The notes: generated from the letters alone by a model not told the origin. Shown: positions 23,879 to 33,907, counted from the stretch's first letter. The stretch: DNA of 64,000 nt from Shinisaurus crocodilurus (GCA_021292165.1 JAHFWL010000232.1:62001-126000), one strand, 5' to 3'. Translations and numbers: made by a program.

Positions 23879-24979
23879 CCTCTTTCACTATATCTCTCTT
23901 CTTGTTCTGCTTCTTCTCATGCTCTCTGACTCTGATACCTATTATGTTCATGCCATCTTACTCCAAAATTGATGTGTACATTTGGAAAAATATGCATGAA
24001 AATACGCATGGATTTTCATGCGAAAAAAACACAAAAAACCCAAAGCTTGCAATCTTATCTGAACTTGAGTCGGAATGAGCATCGAGATGGAATTCAGAGA
24101 ACTCTGGTGAACTTGCGTTTGCTGATTTGCACATTCCTACTCTTCCTCTACTACCTCTCTTGCTCTCACATTGTCATGATCTGCTACCTCTCTTGCTCTC
24201 ACTCTGCTACCTCTCACTCTTGCTCTCTCTTGCAAGCTCTGCTATCACTTGAGTTCTGCTATCTCCCACCTCTGGACTGCTGCTTGACTCTACTTTTTTG
24301 CACGATGTTTCTATTTGACTGTTCTCTCTGTTTTGACCTTGGCTGCGCCTCAGAAATCTCTTCTGGAAACCACCCACTTGCCTGATAAAACTGCACCTTT
24401 GACCTTTGACTGTTTATTGACCTGCCTTTGGAAGTGCCCCTCAATTACTTTAATGCTGAATCTGACCCAGCCTAAGTGGGAGAAGGGCACTGATTCCACT
24501 GTGCCCTTGGGACACTGGAGGTCTCAGGTTCTGCTCCAAAAAAACATTTGAGGAAGGTGGAATGACAGCATTCCACTCCATTCCAGGCATTTGTGGAGTC
24601 CACAATGCCCCTTATGGCATTGCAGAAAAGCTGTACTGTGGTGACAATAGTATCCCTTAGATGTACCAAAGACCGAGCCATACAAGGCTTCTGTGTGCAT
24701 GCCTGAAATGGAATGCAGAACCTGTGTTTTAACACAGTGCAATGCAATCCCTCGACACTTGTTTTTTTAGAGCAAATCCAACTGGCTCTATTCATCTGTT
24801 TCTTTAACTCCTTGTGATTCTGTCATTCTGAGATCATGTTTCTGCCTTTGTTAGCCCATGGTGTTGTTTGGGTTTATATTTTATAAATACTGCATGTTGT
24901 ATGGAAGCCACATGTTTGAAGGACAATATAAACATATGTATAATAAATATAAATAAATGAATGCTTTATAACCCATCAT

Positions 24980-25600
24980 AGCCTCTACATCTATTTTGGC
25001 TTATTTGTCCACCAACTAGCAATTGTTGAGTGCTTTGCCGTTGGAATTTATGGTCACCTCTAACAGCGTATGGCTTGAATATCAGAACAAAATATTCTGT
25101 TATTTTCCTACCACCCGTTTCTGTGATATGTTTAATTAAAGTTAGAAACTTTTTTTTGGTATGTTCGTGAGAGATAGATCAAAACACCCTGCCCTGATAG
25201 AATAATCACATGTAACCAACTTGCGCTTTTATGTGCATTATTCCAGTAAATAATAAGCTTTAAAAAAATGTTCTGAATATGTTACTAAATATGACTGCAA
25301 GACGTATAGATTGATGATCTATTATGATGCATTAATAAATACACTATTACATACGGCGTGCTGGCTGCGAAAAGCAATGGATCACATTGAGAGAAGTTAT
25401 CGGTCGAGGTGCCATTTTTGAAGGCTTATATATAAACCATACAATTTATCGAGAAATAGCTAACGACTTGCCATTTTTCTTTCTTTTTCTTTTCTTTTTG
25501 GTTTTTAGTTTTGTTGAAAGTCTTTTGAACGTGAAGCAAATCATTGTACAAGATGCTGACAGGTAAAGCCTAGCACCCCTTCCCCAATTTCAGTCTCATC
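24980..25600. other. Unique AT-rich block, candidate conserved non-coding sequence
   Basis: No repeat signature. It contains homeodomain/POU-like words (gatgcattaataaatacac at about 25326-25344, tttaattaaagttag at about 25130) next to intact CpGs (tacggcgtgctggctgcg, atcggtcgagg). No protein-like frame was seen. Confidence 0.3.
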
Positions 25601-25751
25601 ATTACAGCTGATTAATATTTTCCCCTTGGCTAGTAGAATACTGGCAAGTGGTAACCACAACAAAATCCCCAAACTTCTTTAGCAGATGATGCAAAAGAGA
25701 GCTGCTGTCAGTAACTGTAGGAAACACTAGGCTAGATGACTTGGTATACAG

Positions 25752-26392
25752 CAGCTGAGCTAGGGATGGGAAAACCAAGGATGTTCGAGCTCACCAAAAT
25801 TCTCTGAACGTCACTTTGAATCTCAGTTTGGCTCACTCCCGCTTTTATTTATTTATTATTTATATTTATTTATCACCCATCTGGCCGGCAACCAGCCACC
25901 CTGGGCGATGTACACAGAATAAAAACAATAAAATACATTTAAAACAATATAAATTTTTTTAAATCTTAACCCACCCCATATTCCCGCCTGAACAACCAGG
26001 TTTTCAATGAGCGGCAGAAGCTCAGCAGAGAGGGGGCATGGTAGAGGTCACTCGGGAGAGAGTTCCACAGTACGGGGGCTGCCACAGAAAAGGCCCTCTT
26101 CCTCGTTTTCATTTGTAACATGTTTTTTGGTTGTTTCAAAGGGGGAAAGTGTGCTTTTCTATGTGCATTTTTCAAAATCTGTCCTTTCCCCATTGAAAAT
26201 GCTTACTTATTGGGGGGGGGGGGGAGAGACAGGCATTTAAAAGTGCAGGGTCCCCTCCGTGCACTTTTTTGGAGTGCAATTGCAAGTTTCTTTCCCTAAA
26301 AAAAAGGCACTCCTGTTCGCATTCACATTTGTGGTTGTGAATGGGGCATGTTTGGACAATATGCAAACAGAAATGGAATACTTGTGCATCCC
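25752..26392. mobile_element. hAT-like MITE family F, interrupted by an L2 fragment
   Basis: The left end (ctagggatggg ... gatgttcgagctcaccaaaa, ttctctgaacgtcactttga) is the reverse complement of the family F terminus at 63555-63612. The sequence resumes after 26112 with words like tgtgcttttctatgtgcatt and ends at gtgcatcccaa. The interruption at 25846-26112 is an L2 piece. Confidence 0.5.
25846..26112 (-). pseudogene. L2 LINE fragment: reverse transcriptase C-terminus and 3' end
   Basis: On the minus strand the segment ending at about 25985 encodes RKRAFSVAAPVLWNSLP, then APSLLSFCRSLKTWLF. This is the conserved C-terminal tail of L2 ORF2, after which it runs into an A/T-rich tail. It is only a few dozen codons long, with no polymerase motifs left, so it is a dead truncated insertion. 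It lies inside a family F MITE, so it is the younger of the two. Confidence 0.75.
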
Positions 26393-26520
26393 AAGCAGCT
26401 TCCCATGTTCCTATATTGCTAGACGGCTCAGTTGTGGTCGTGCCAGCCCTGAACACGAGCACATCATGCAGCTATATAGCAAGGGTCTAGAGAATAGGAA
26501 AGGGAAGAGGTTCTGTTTCA

Positions 26521-26686
26521 TAGATTTCATAGATCATAGAGTTGGAAGGGGCCTACAAGGCCATCGAGTCCAACCCCCTGTACAATACAGGAAACTCGAG
26601 GAGGGGTCTCCCATCCAAGTAATAACCAGGCCTGACCCTGCTTAGCTTTCCACGCTCAGACAAGCTGAGCCAGCATAAGCCACAGG
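26521..26686 (-). mobile_element. 5S rRNA-headed SINE with CR1-like tail, most complete copy
   Basis: On the minus strand the order is: a 5S-like head (gctggctcagcttgtctgag, gaaagctaagcagggtcagg), the C-box region (ttacttggatgggagacccc), a short linker (ctcctcgagtttcctgtatt), then a CR1 3' end (ggactcgatggccttgtagg, ccttccaactctatgatct). The head covers the RNA polymerase III internal promoter of 5S rRNA with substitutions. Transcription is inferred from family knowledge. Confidence 0.75.
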
Positions 26687-27430
26687 CCTGTAGGTTCCAC
26701 CTGTAATCACCCTGTCCAGGATACCTACCATAAGAAGTTAGGAGCCTGAGTAGGCTAATTCACTCTGTCCATGTCCACCCTCCAGTTTCTTCTACCCTGT
26801 CATGCTGCCTCTGAAGGATTCCTCTTCAGAGGATGGCCTGCAGAAGTGCTTCCTGTCTCTTGGGACCTTGAGGCAGATCCTACGCCCTCAGGGGAGGCAG
26901 CCTTAAACTATAACACCCAAGACGTAGCTAGCCCCCTCTCAGTCTCAGAGGCAGATGCTGAGCAGCTACCTGGCCCCAGGGAATGCAGGGACCAAAAAGT
27001 CAAGGGCTCAGTCAGCTGCCTGAGCAAGGCCCTCATCATGAGTAGACCTTTCCTCCAGTGTTCTGAGATCTTTCCCTTGCTCACCCCTGCCCCTAGAAAA
27101 CAAAGGCAGAATTTTCTCTGAACTTCATTGACCATGTTTCAGAGATTTTTTTTTAAAGAGAAATTTGGTGAAAAGTGTCCCCTCGCCCACCCCAATTTCT
27201 CTGAAGAATTTAAAGAGGACATTTGCGCACAGTTCTACTTTTTTTTGTATATTCTGAGAGCTCACAGGTTCTTATGAAGACATTGCTGGGGTAAGGAGAA
27301 TTTCCTTTTCTTTTAATTATCAAAAGTCTATACTTCCCCATGTCTAGGGAGCCCTTCAAGTATGCACAACTTAAGCCCATTAGATCTAGTCCTGCCCACA
27401 TGGGTGGCAGAACACAAGTCTTTGCCCTCT
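26687..27430. other. Unclassified; possible LTR-element remnant
   Basis: The 116-codon plus-strand frame at 26771-27121 is rich in Ser, Pro and Glu and includes SPLSVSEADAEQLPGP. That acidic style resembles the low-complexity reading seen in the possible LTR insertion at 41902-42420. I cannot assign it. Confidence 0.25.
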
Positions 27431-27432
27431 TT

Positions 27433-27725
27433 GTAGGGATGTGCTGATGCTTATTTGAGCTTGATGGACTTCCTGCCCATTTCCAATCCAATGATTGGAA
27501 GTGGCCTGAGTCGGGGTGGGATGGGGTGTTTCTATGAACTTCTGTCTCTAAGACAGGCCATCGTTTATTCCTTTTTAAAAAAATGCCAAGGAAATTGGTG
27601 CAAATCACACGATTTGCACAATCCATGTAAATTTACGCAATTTGTGACAATTTTTGCAAATTGAGCAAATCACAGTATTTTGCACATTTTGCACAAATTG
27701 GGCCTATGGGTGGTGAGTAGCACCA
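27433..27725. repeat. 'tagggatgt' repeat family G, copy 1
   Basis: Starts gtagggatgtgctgatgc and continues with caaatcacacgatttgcaca, acgcaatttgtgacaa and tttgcacattttgcacaaat. The copy at 28181-28500 has the same start and the same gcaaatt/aatttgca words. Confidence 0.45.
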
Positions 27726-28023
27726 CCATGTACCTCAACTATACCGAGTATTGAGTGGCGGTAAATAACCCAGCCCCTGGTGGAAGAGCTTGACCATGAG
27801 GCTTGTGGGGCCTTGAGGAATTAAATTGCCTCTAAATTCCACCTGATCTTGGGCAGCAGCAACATCAGTACCAATCAGAGACCCAGGTAAGGGATGCCAA
27901 CAGGGCTTTGGTGCAGAAAACTGCGGGTGAGATGGTAGCCATCGTAACTGGCCATAGTGCTGCGATGTGGAAGGTGACAGAAAGCCACCATACATTATAT
28001 TTTCCAAGTATGCTCACCATGGG

Positions 28024-28178
28024 CCTAGGGTTGTGTGAAAAATTTTGGGGAACCGTTCAGCAAGTGCGAACTCGCCTTGTTTGGCTCACGCGAGTCTCTT
28101 CGCGAACGTTCTCCATTAGCTCAGACCGGCTCACCGTTTCGAGATGCAAAAAAACCCAGAATGGTGACATCCCTAACT
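28024..28178. mobile_element. Short MITE with tagggttgtgtg / gacatcccta termini
   Basis: Inverted ends are tagggttgtg and gtgacatccctaa. The interior is CpG-rich and partly self-complementary (cgaactcgcc, ctcacgcgagt, tcgcgaacg). It directly precedes a family G copy. Confidence 0.4.
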
Positions 28179-28180
28179 GT

Positions 28181-28500
28181 AGGGATGTGTGAGGAATCTG
28201 ATAGGATGGTGAAAATCCAATGAATTTGCATGATTCAGCCCCCTGGATTCAGGTTTGCCAGCCCTACGCTGGTGCCTACTCGCTGTGGTACGAATCGAGC
28301 CAGCTTATGGACTTCCATCTCAAACACAGGCCACAATTTGTGCATTAAGAAAAAATGCTAGGGAAATTTGCCTAAATTAATGCAATTTCTGCAAATTGGC
28401 ACATGAAAAGCACATGGTCCTCAGGCAATTTGCACAAATCCGCTGTTTTTATACAAAGCACACTAGATCCATGTACTTTTTGGGTACCAATTTGTGTTTG
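28181..28500. repeat. 'tagggatgt' repeat family G, copy 2
   Basis: Starts tgtagggatgtgtgagg. The internal words ttaatgcaatttctgcaaat and aggcaatttgcacaaatcc parallel copy 1. Confidence 0.45.
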
Positions 28501-30325
28501 TGCTTCTTCTTCTTCTTGTTCCTTTCTTACCGGAGATTGGACATCATCATGGCTAGACTGTCTGTAGCCCTTCAGATCTTTGAAGAGTGTTATCCTGTTC
28601 CCTTTTAGTCATCTTTTCTCTGGACTAAACATATCCTTTTTCACATACCCTTTTCACAAAAGGACTTCTTTCAAATACCCCTGCCCTCTGCATTGACAAG
28701 TTCCAAACTAATTCCTCTTTCTCCACATCCTACTTCCAGTGTGGCACCCTAAACTGGCTGCATTGCTCCAAATGAGCTCAGACTAGTACAGTCTCAAGTG
28801 AAACAACACATGGTCCAACCTTAGTTAAAAGAACATAGATTCTTACCAAGGCTGTGCTTTGGATTCAGCTAAAATCCCCAACCCAATCCGGCTGATTCAG
28901 AAAGATTCGGCACATCTCTGAGTCAAGCAGGGCTCCTCCAAAGCAGGCTGAAGCAGAAACTGAACCCTCCTGTAGCTCTGTGTAGTGATTTAGATTTGAA
29001 GGGACCCGGGGACCCAGACCGTGATTCTGAAAGGATTGCTACAAGCTGTCCATATATGGAAAATGCCAGGATGGAGGGAAGTGAGAGGACGAGATGTAGT
29101 TTTGTGACTGGCAGCTCTAGCTTCTGATCAAAGTGGCTGGTTTCATCAGGGCTCTGCAATCCCAACACTTTGGGTCAGGGATGCTGAAGTAATGTACTGC
29201 AGCACTGAAGTCCAGTGCTCTTTGGTAGATCTCTCTCCCAGAACCGGGAGAGAGTTTTGGTGGAGTCTGTGGGACCTATGAGGGTGTGGCATTGGGCGCT
29301 TGCTTGGAAAATGCTAGATGTTCAAGTCCTTTTACCTCTGCCACTGTAGGCTCCTTATCCACCATCCACCCCTGTCCCGTTGCACTTTCTGTACTTTGGT
29401 GGTGCCAACTGAGCAGAAAACAAACAAAAACAGCCTTAAACTGTTTTTCATTCATCCTAACTCCCTAGCCCCTGCACCTATTCCGAAAATGTGCATGTTT
29501 CCTTGATTTATGATTTATGATCTCTATGATTTATGCCAGTTTCAGACAATTTGCCCCCACCACCACCAATGGAGGGTTAGAAGGGGAAATATATCACCCT
29601 ACCCCATAAAGACTTCCTTTCCACAAACACCACTGCACCTAACCTTCCAAACTTGAACTGGTTTCTTAGCTAGGGCCACTCTGTGTGGTATACCATTTTC
29701 ATAACAATTGCCCACAAAGAACACGAGCAGTTTCTTTTTCGGAAACCTCCAAGCAATAAAGGCTGCTCTTGCACAAAACCCTTGTACCTACTAATATGAA
29801 ACTTGGGAGGCTTGATTTCCTCAGAAAGGGCTGCAAGTTTCTTCCCATGCTGCTGAGAAATAATAATTTAAAGTTATTAGCCATTTACTTTCTTATAGCC
29901 CCATCCGATGTGGGTGCCTTTAACCCTCCAAACTCGGAGGATTACAAGCATCTAATCCACCCTCCCCTCACCCTCCAAAATGTTTTTGGCCATCCAAATG
30001 TTTTTCTCCTCCTTGAGAGGAAGTGAGGCTGAGACACTGCCTGGATTCCACAGAGGATGGCAGTGCTCACTCTCCCCCTCCCTGCCTCTGGGAATGACCC
30101 CCACGTCGGTACCAAAGATGGCGTTCTGTCTTCAGATCCTAGCCGGCATGGAAAGAACCACGCCAGCTGTGACAGTGTGGGACAGGGTGCTCCATGGGCG
30201 GAGTCCAGACCTTGGAAGGGATTTCCAAGGTCACAGCGGGACAAGGTCAGGTGGCTATGGAATTGCACCCTTAAATTTTTTTTCTTAACTTGCCTACCCT
30301 TATTTGTCTGAAATTTGGCAGGTTC
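28501..30325. other. No gene recognised
   Basis: Contains a remnant resembling family G at 28850-28920. The rest is unclassified. Confidence 0.4.
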
Positions 30326-30328
30326 CAT

Positions 30329-30945
30329 CCTAGGGACAACTAGTGGTGGGGCCGAGCTGGAGTCGGCTGGAGGCTCGCTCTGGGCTCGGCCCCCCCCGGG
30401 AGTGGCGGTGGTCCGATCCCGCTCTTCAGAGCGGCGCGGCGCATTGCTCGTGGCGCAGAGCGTTGCTTGCGCCGCTTGCACCACTTGCGCCGCTTGCGCC
30501 GCTTGCGCCGCTTGCACCGCTTGCGCCGCCACCGGAGGAAAATCCCCCCGCTGCTGCCGCTGCCGCCGCCACCAGATAACCCCCCCCGCCACTGCTGCCA
30601 GGACCCCCCCCACCTACCTGGTCCTGCGCGCCGCTCCTGCATGCCGCCGCCGCCGGAGCCACTGCTCCGGTGCGCTGGACCCCCGCCCGCGCTCTGTTTT
30701 GGCAGGAGGAACCAGGGCAACAGGACTTAAACAGCCCTGTTGCCCTGGTTTCCCCAGCCAAAAACAGAGCGCGGGGGTCCAGCGCGACGGAGCAGGGTCC
30801 CGTCGCGTCACTTCTTCCACGCCGGAAGTGACGCGACGGGACCCATCGGACAGGGAAGGAAGGCTCTCCGCTCGGCGGAGAGCCCAGGTAAAGCCCGTGG
30901 GGGGGGGGACAGAGAGCCCGCGCGGACATGAGCTACATCCCTAGA
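30329..30945. mobile_element. GC- and CpG-rich hairpin cluster with ctaggga/tccctag ends
   Basis: The left end is ctagggac and the right end acatccctag. In between are the 9-bp tandem array at 30465-30527, an inverted repeat of about 75-bp imperfect arms (30652-30724 with 30734-30808), and a perfect 19-bp hairpin (30796-30814 with 30825-30843). A small gctctccgc/gcggagagc hairpin follows. CpG density is far above the surroundings. Open frames on both strands follow from base composition, and I see no protein family. A CpG-island promoter is the alternative reading. Confidence 0.5.
30465..30527 (+). repeat. 9-bp tandem repeat, seven units
   Basis: Seven consecutive units of gcttgcgcc, with variants gcttgcacc and acttgcgcc. 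Confidence 0.95.
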
Positions 30946-31083
30946 CAACTATGCCCGCACATTTTGGGTAATTCCGTGAAACAACCAAAATGTTAGTCAT
31001 TTATTTACCATAATTTTCGCTCCATAAGATGCACTCCCCCCCCGAAAAAAATAGGGGGAAATGTCTGTGCATCTTATGGAGCG

Positions 31084-31233
31084 AGGCCAAGCCGCGGGCC
31101 CTCCAAACAGCTGGGCAAAGGATCAGCTGTTTGGCTCTGTGGCGTAGCGGCAGCAAGAGATTTGCTGCTGCTGCGCCACAGCGCCAAACAGCTGATCCTT
31201 CGCTCAGCTGTTTGGCGGGCCCGCGGCTTGGCC
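31084..31233. repeat. Palindrome with arms of about 70 bp
   Basis: Outer stem aggccaagccgcgggcc / ggcccgcggcttggcc, middle stem caaacagctg...ggatcagctgtttgg / ccaaacagctgatcc...cagctgtttg, inner stem gtggcgtagcggcagcaa / tgctgctgctgcgccac. The central loop is 6 bases (31157-31162). Confidence 0.85.
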
Positions 31234-31448
31234 GGGGCTTGGCTGCGTGCCGGGAAGGAGGCACCTGCAAACACCTCCTTCGCCTTCCCTCCCTCCGGCG
31301 CGCGCCTCAGGTTCCTCAGCTCAACATCCCCTGAAAGCAGTTTTTTCCAGCAACCAGGGAGGGAGGGAAAGGTATTTTAAGCTAGCTGGGGCTCCAATGT
31401 TTTAATTATTTACCATGCTGTTTCTGTGTTTTGGTTTTAAATGGTTTT

Positions 31449-31597
31449 AGGGTACAATCCTACGCGTGTTTGGAGGGGGGGGAATCCTACAACTCCCAGC
31501 ATTCCCCAGCCAGCCATGCGCAATCCTATGCACGTTGAGGCAGAAAAAAGCCACGAGGCTTTTTTCTCCCTCAACGTGTTTAGGATTGTGCCCTGAG
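31449..31597. mobile_element. Foldback MITE ('caatcctatgca' family), composite copy
   Basis: Starts agggtacaatcctac and ends taggattgtgccct. The right half is a nearly perfect hairpin: gcaatcctatgcacgttgag, gcagaaaaaagcc, acga, ggcttttttctcc, ctcaacgtgtttaggattg. The left half holds the tacaactcccagcattcccc arm of a related unit without its partner. Confidence 0.65.
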
Positions 31598-31839
31598 CTG
31601 TTGATGTTTGCTTTCAGCTACTCCAACTCAGCTGCCTGCAGCAGCAACAGCACCACCAACAGCGGAGAAAGCTCAGGGTCGGGAAAGCCCTCCCCGCTCG
31701 GTTCTGTGACAGTGGCAGGGTTTTGTCGTCATTTCACCATTTGGTTCAGAATATTTTTTTTCTTGTTTTCTTCCTCTAAAACCTAAGTGTGTCTTATGGT
31801 CTGGTGCGTCTTATGGAGCGAAAAATACGGCATTTCCAA

Positions 31840-32224
31840 TGTCAATCAATAAGAGGCCCAGAGCTTCGGATTTCTGAATAGTCAAATTTGACCCCCAAGT
31901 CAAATCAGGTGGTCTCCAGATTAGTTTGAGGCAAATTGGGCTGTTTTCTGAAACACAAAATTAAGATCTGAATTCAATCTTGTGGTCAGTATACATCCCC
32001 AATCATCCCCACTTCTTCTGCTATGAAATCCAGAAATTAATTGTGTTGCAAAAAAAAATAAATTCATTTCTCTATCATGAATTTACAGTTAATCCATTGC
32101 ATTGGGTTGATCCCGAATTCAATTATTAGGAAAGATGGAGAACAATTCATTAATCTTAATTATCAGCTTGCCATTTGATAATGTATAAATGTCTACTACT
32201 GGGATCTACAATGTAGTTCCCATC
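31840..32224. other. No gene recognised
   Basis: The part at 31860-32005 (cttcggatttctgaatagtc ... cagtatacatcccc) may be a decayed family G-type repeat. The rest is unclassified. Confidence 0.35.
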
Positions 32225-32625
32225 AATGTAGTTCCCATCAGAAGGTGCCCTTCCTCTTTGGATTTTTATTTTATTTCTTAATATTTGTATTCCTTTTTTA
32301 ATCCTAGGAGGCCAGCATACTGCAAGATGTAGGTCTGCCCTCTAGCACCATCTTTATTTGGGTTTTGTGATTGGTTTTGCGTTTTTGAGCTCAGACCCCC
32401 CACCTCTGCCTTTTATTTGGGTTATTTGGGGAGTTACTTTTCTTTTAGTCTGACCAGTTTCCCTTCTGGAAAAGCAGTGTTTTGTGACTGGCCATGTCCT
32501 TGTGGCTGCAATTTTGTGAATGGGCAACCCCCCCCAATGGCAGCCATTTTGTGAGACTGCCCACAACACTCTCAAAACTCCAAATGTATCCACCAACCCA
32601 AAAAGGGTTCTGGAAACCTGTTCTA
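32225..32625 (+). repeat. Interspersed repeat family A, copy 3
   Basis: Landmarks in order: gaggccagcatactgcaaga, ctagcaccatctttatttgg, ttgagctcagacccccc, gtgactggccatgtcc, aatggcagccattttgtgag, cacaacactctcaaaactcc, aaaagggttctggaaacc. They parallel 21290-21735. Confidence 0.6.
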
Positions 32626-33219
32626 CTGTGTCTTCTCTTTACCGTTAGTAATCCCCCACTATCCCCACTCCAAAAACAAAACAAACAAAAAAACCTACCC
32701 TAAAACTATTTTCTTCAGATTGAAGGGATTGTATTCCGTTGGAGTGGTCTCCCCAGGGATGTTGAAGAGTCCTTGGTCTCGAGTCACGCGTCGAGTCACG
32801 AGTCTTTGGACCCGAGTCCGAGTCCTTGGTCCAAAATGGTGACTCACAAGTCACAAGTCACTCCCAAAGCTGACTCCACGAGTCCCTATTAAAATCAATG
32901 TTATTTTCCCCCAACAAAATAAGGCTACTTCAGATGTGTGGTTTAAATAAATTCTAGGCACAAGTGTGCCTTTTTATTTCAAAACTCTGCAACTGATTTT
33001 GGCAAGAACAGACCAGGCAGAAAAACCCAAGATAACCAGGCAGGCAGGGGAGGCAGGGAACCCCAAAGCAGGCAGGCAGAGGCCTTTGTCTTGGACAATT
33101 CAACTGTTGAACTGGTCAAGAAGAGACCAGGCAGGCAGAGGAGGCTGGGAACCCCAGGCAGGCAGGCAGAGGCAGCCAAACCCAAAATGTCTGAAAGGTT
33201 GCATTTTAGAAAAATGATT

Positions 33220-33585
33220 TTAAAAAATAAACTTGCTGTACTTCCTAAAACTTATCCATGTTGCATTTGAGGAACATGATTTTTTCTAAATGTTTGGCCC
33301 CCATTCTGGAACAGTGAGATCTCATCACAATTCCACCCTCACTGAACACCCGCTCCACTGGCGATGAACTTTCTGGAACCAGAAACACACTCAGAGCAGC
33401 CGCACAGAGTAATCTCAGGTCCTTCTTCTGCCTCTCTCAAGTACGCAACACATCAATCAAAATAAATCTTGACACACTGTTGGGGCTGCACTCCTGGTAG
33501 CCGTCCATAGTGGCCGAGCAGCGGCACACCTCGCTTCCATGCGCTCTTCGCCGGCAATCACTCTCCTCTCCACTCCTTCTGGCAC
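33220..33585 (-). pseudogene. hAT transposase C-terminal remnant, frameshifted
   Basis: This is the same segment as the open frame at 55887-56231, but 4 bp shorter at the taaa/aaat run near 33463. On the minus strand the shorter run turns the codons after CQDLF into a stop. The encoded dimerisation-domain residues are otherwise recognisable. The element cannot supply transposase and would depend on a full copy elsewhere. Confidence 0.7.
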
Positions 33586-33589
33586 AGCC

Positions 33590-33736
33590 CAGGGATGTTG
33601 AAGAGTCCTTGGTCTCGAGTTCCGAGTCGAGTCTCGAATCCCATTAAAAATATTGGGACTTGAGTCCGAGTCAAGTCAGAGGGGGGACTCAGTCCGACTC
33701 ACGAGTCGAGTCCTTGAGTCCGAGTCCCCATCCCTG
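33590..33736. repeat. Internal terminal-like unit of 147 bp within the hAT derivative
   Basis: Begins with the same cagggatgttgaagagtcct as the outer left end and runs to the outer right end catccctg. It is a mini-element by structure. The equivalent unit in the other copy is 56236-56382. Confidence 0.75.
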
Positions 33737-33750
33737 GGTCTCCCATTGGT

Positions 33751-33795
33751 GTGTGTGTGTGCATGTGTGTGTGCGTGTGTGTGCATGTGTGTGTG
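33751..33795 (+). repeat. Imperfect (TG)n microsatellite
   Basis: Runs of gt interrupted by single gcat or gcgt units. It begins a few bases after the hAT target-site duplication. Confidence 0.85.
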
Positions 33796-33872
33796 AACCT
33801 ATTAACTAGCATGTTAGGGCAATGGCTAAGCTGGAATCCTGACATTTAGTTTCCTATGTGCAGGTAGGTTTA

Positions 33873-33901
33873 TATCTATCTATCTATCTATCTATCTATC
33901 T
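33873..33901 (+). repeat. (TATC)n microsatellite
   Basis: About seven tatc units. Confidence 0.9.
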
Positions 33902-33907
33902 GCATTT

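Larger units (their letters stand above)
31008..31830. mobile_element. DNA transposon/MITE with 27-bp terminal inverted repeats
   Basis: The left end (ccataattttcgctccataa, gatgcac) and the reverse complement of the right end (ccgtatttttcgctccataa, gacgcac) match except for a few bases. The left terminus is repeated inverted at 31067-31083, forming a 17-bp hairpin with 31018-31034. Inside lie a long palindrome at 31084-31233 and a foldback insertion at 31449-31597. No transposase was found. Confidence 0.65.
32754..33736 (-). mobile_element. hAT deletion derivative, copy 1, with 8-bp target-site duplication
   Basis: The 983-bp element starts cagggatg and ends catccctg. It is flanked by perfect 8-bp direct repeats ggtctccc at 32746-32753 and 33737-33744, the hallmark of hAT insertion. 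Both ends carry dense gagtc/gactc pentamers, about nine in the first 147 bp and about eleven in the last 147 bp. The middle holds aggcaggcag-type tandem units and a broken minus-strand remnant of a hAT transposase C-terminus. A second start motif (cagggatgttgaag) lies inside at 33590. A copy sharing this structure lies at 55413-56382. Confidence 0.9.

Noticed and set aside
23375..23929. 184-codon plus-strand frame as a possible host exon
   Set aside because: It spans the boundary of a family F MITE and has no domain or splice context that I can support.
26771..27121. 116-codon frame as part of a retroelement protein
   Set aside because: The Ser/Pro/Glu-rich style is suggestive, but no conserved motif is visible. 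Kept only as a possible remnant.
29942..30944. Long frames (up to 223 codons) on both strands of the GC-rich block
   Set aside because: Low stop-codon frequency in GC-rich tandem and hairpin DNA explains them. The residues are Ala/Arg/Gln low-complexity with no domain.
32754..32900. A CRISPR-like or satellite array of gagtc units
   Set aside because: Spacing is irregular, there are no spacers, and the block is bounded by hAT ends with an 8-bp duplication.
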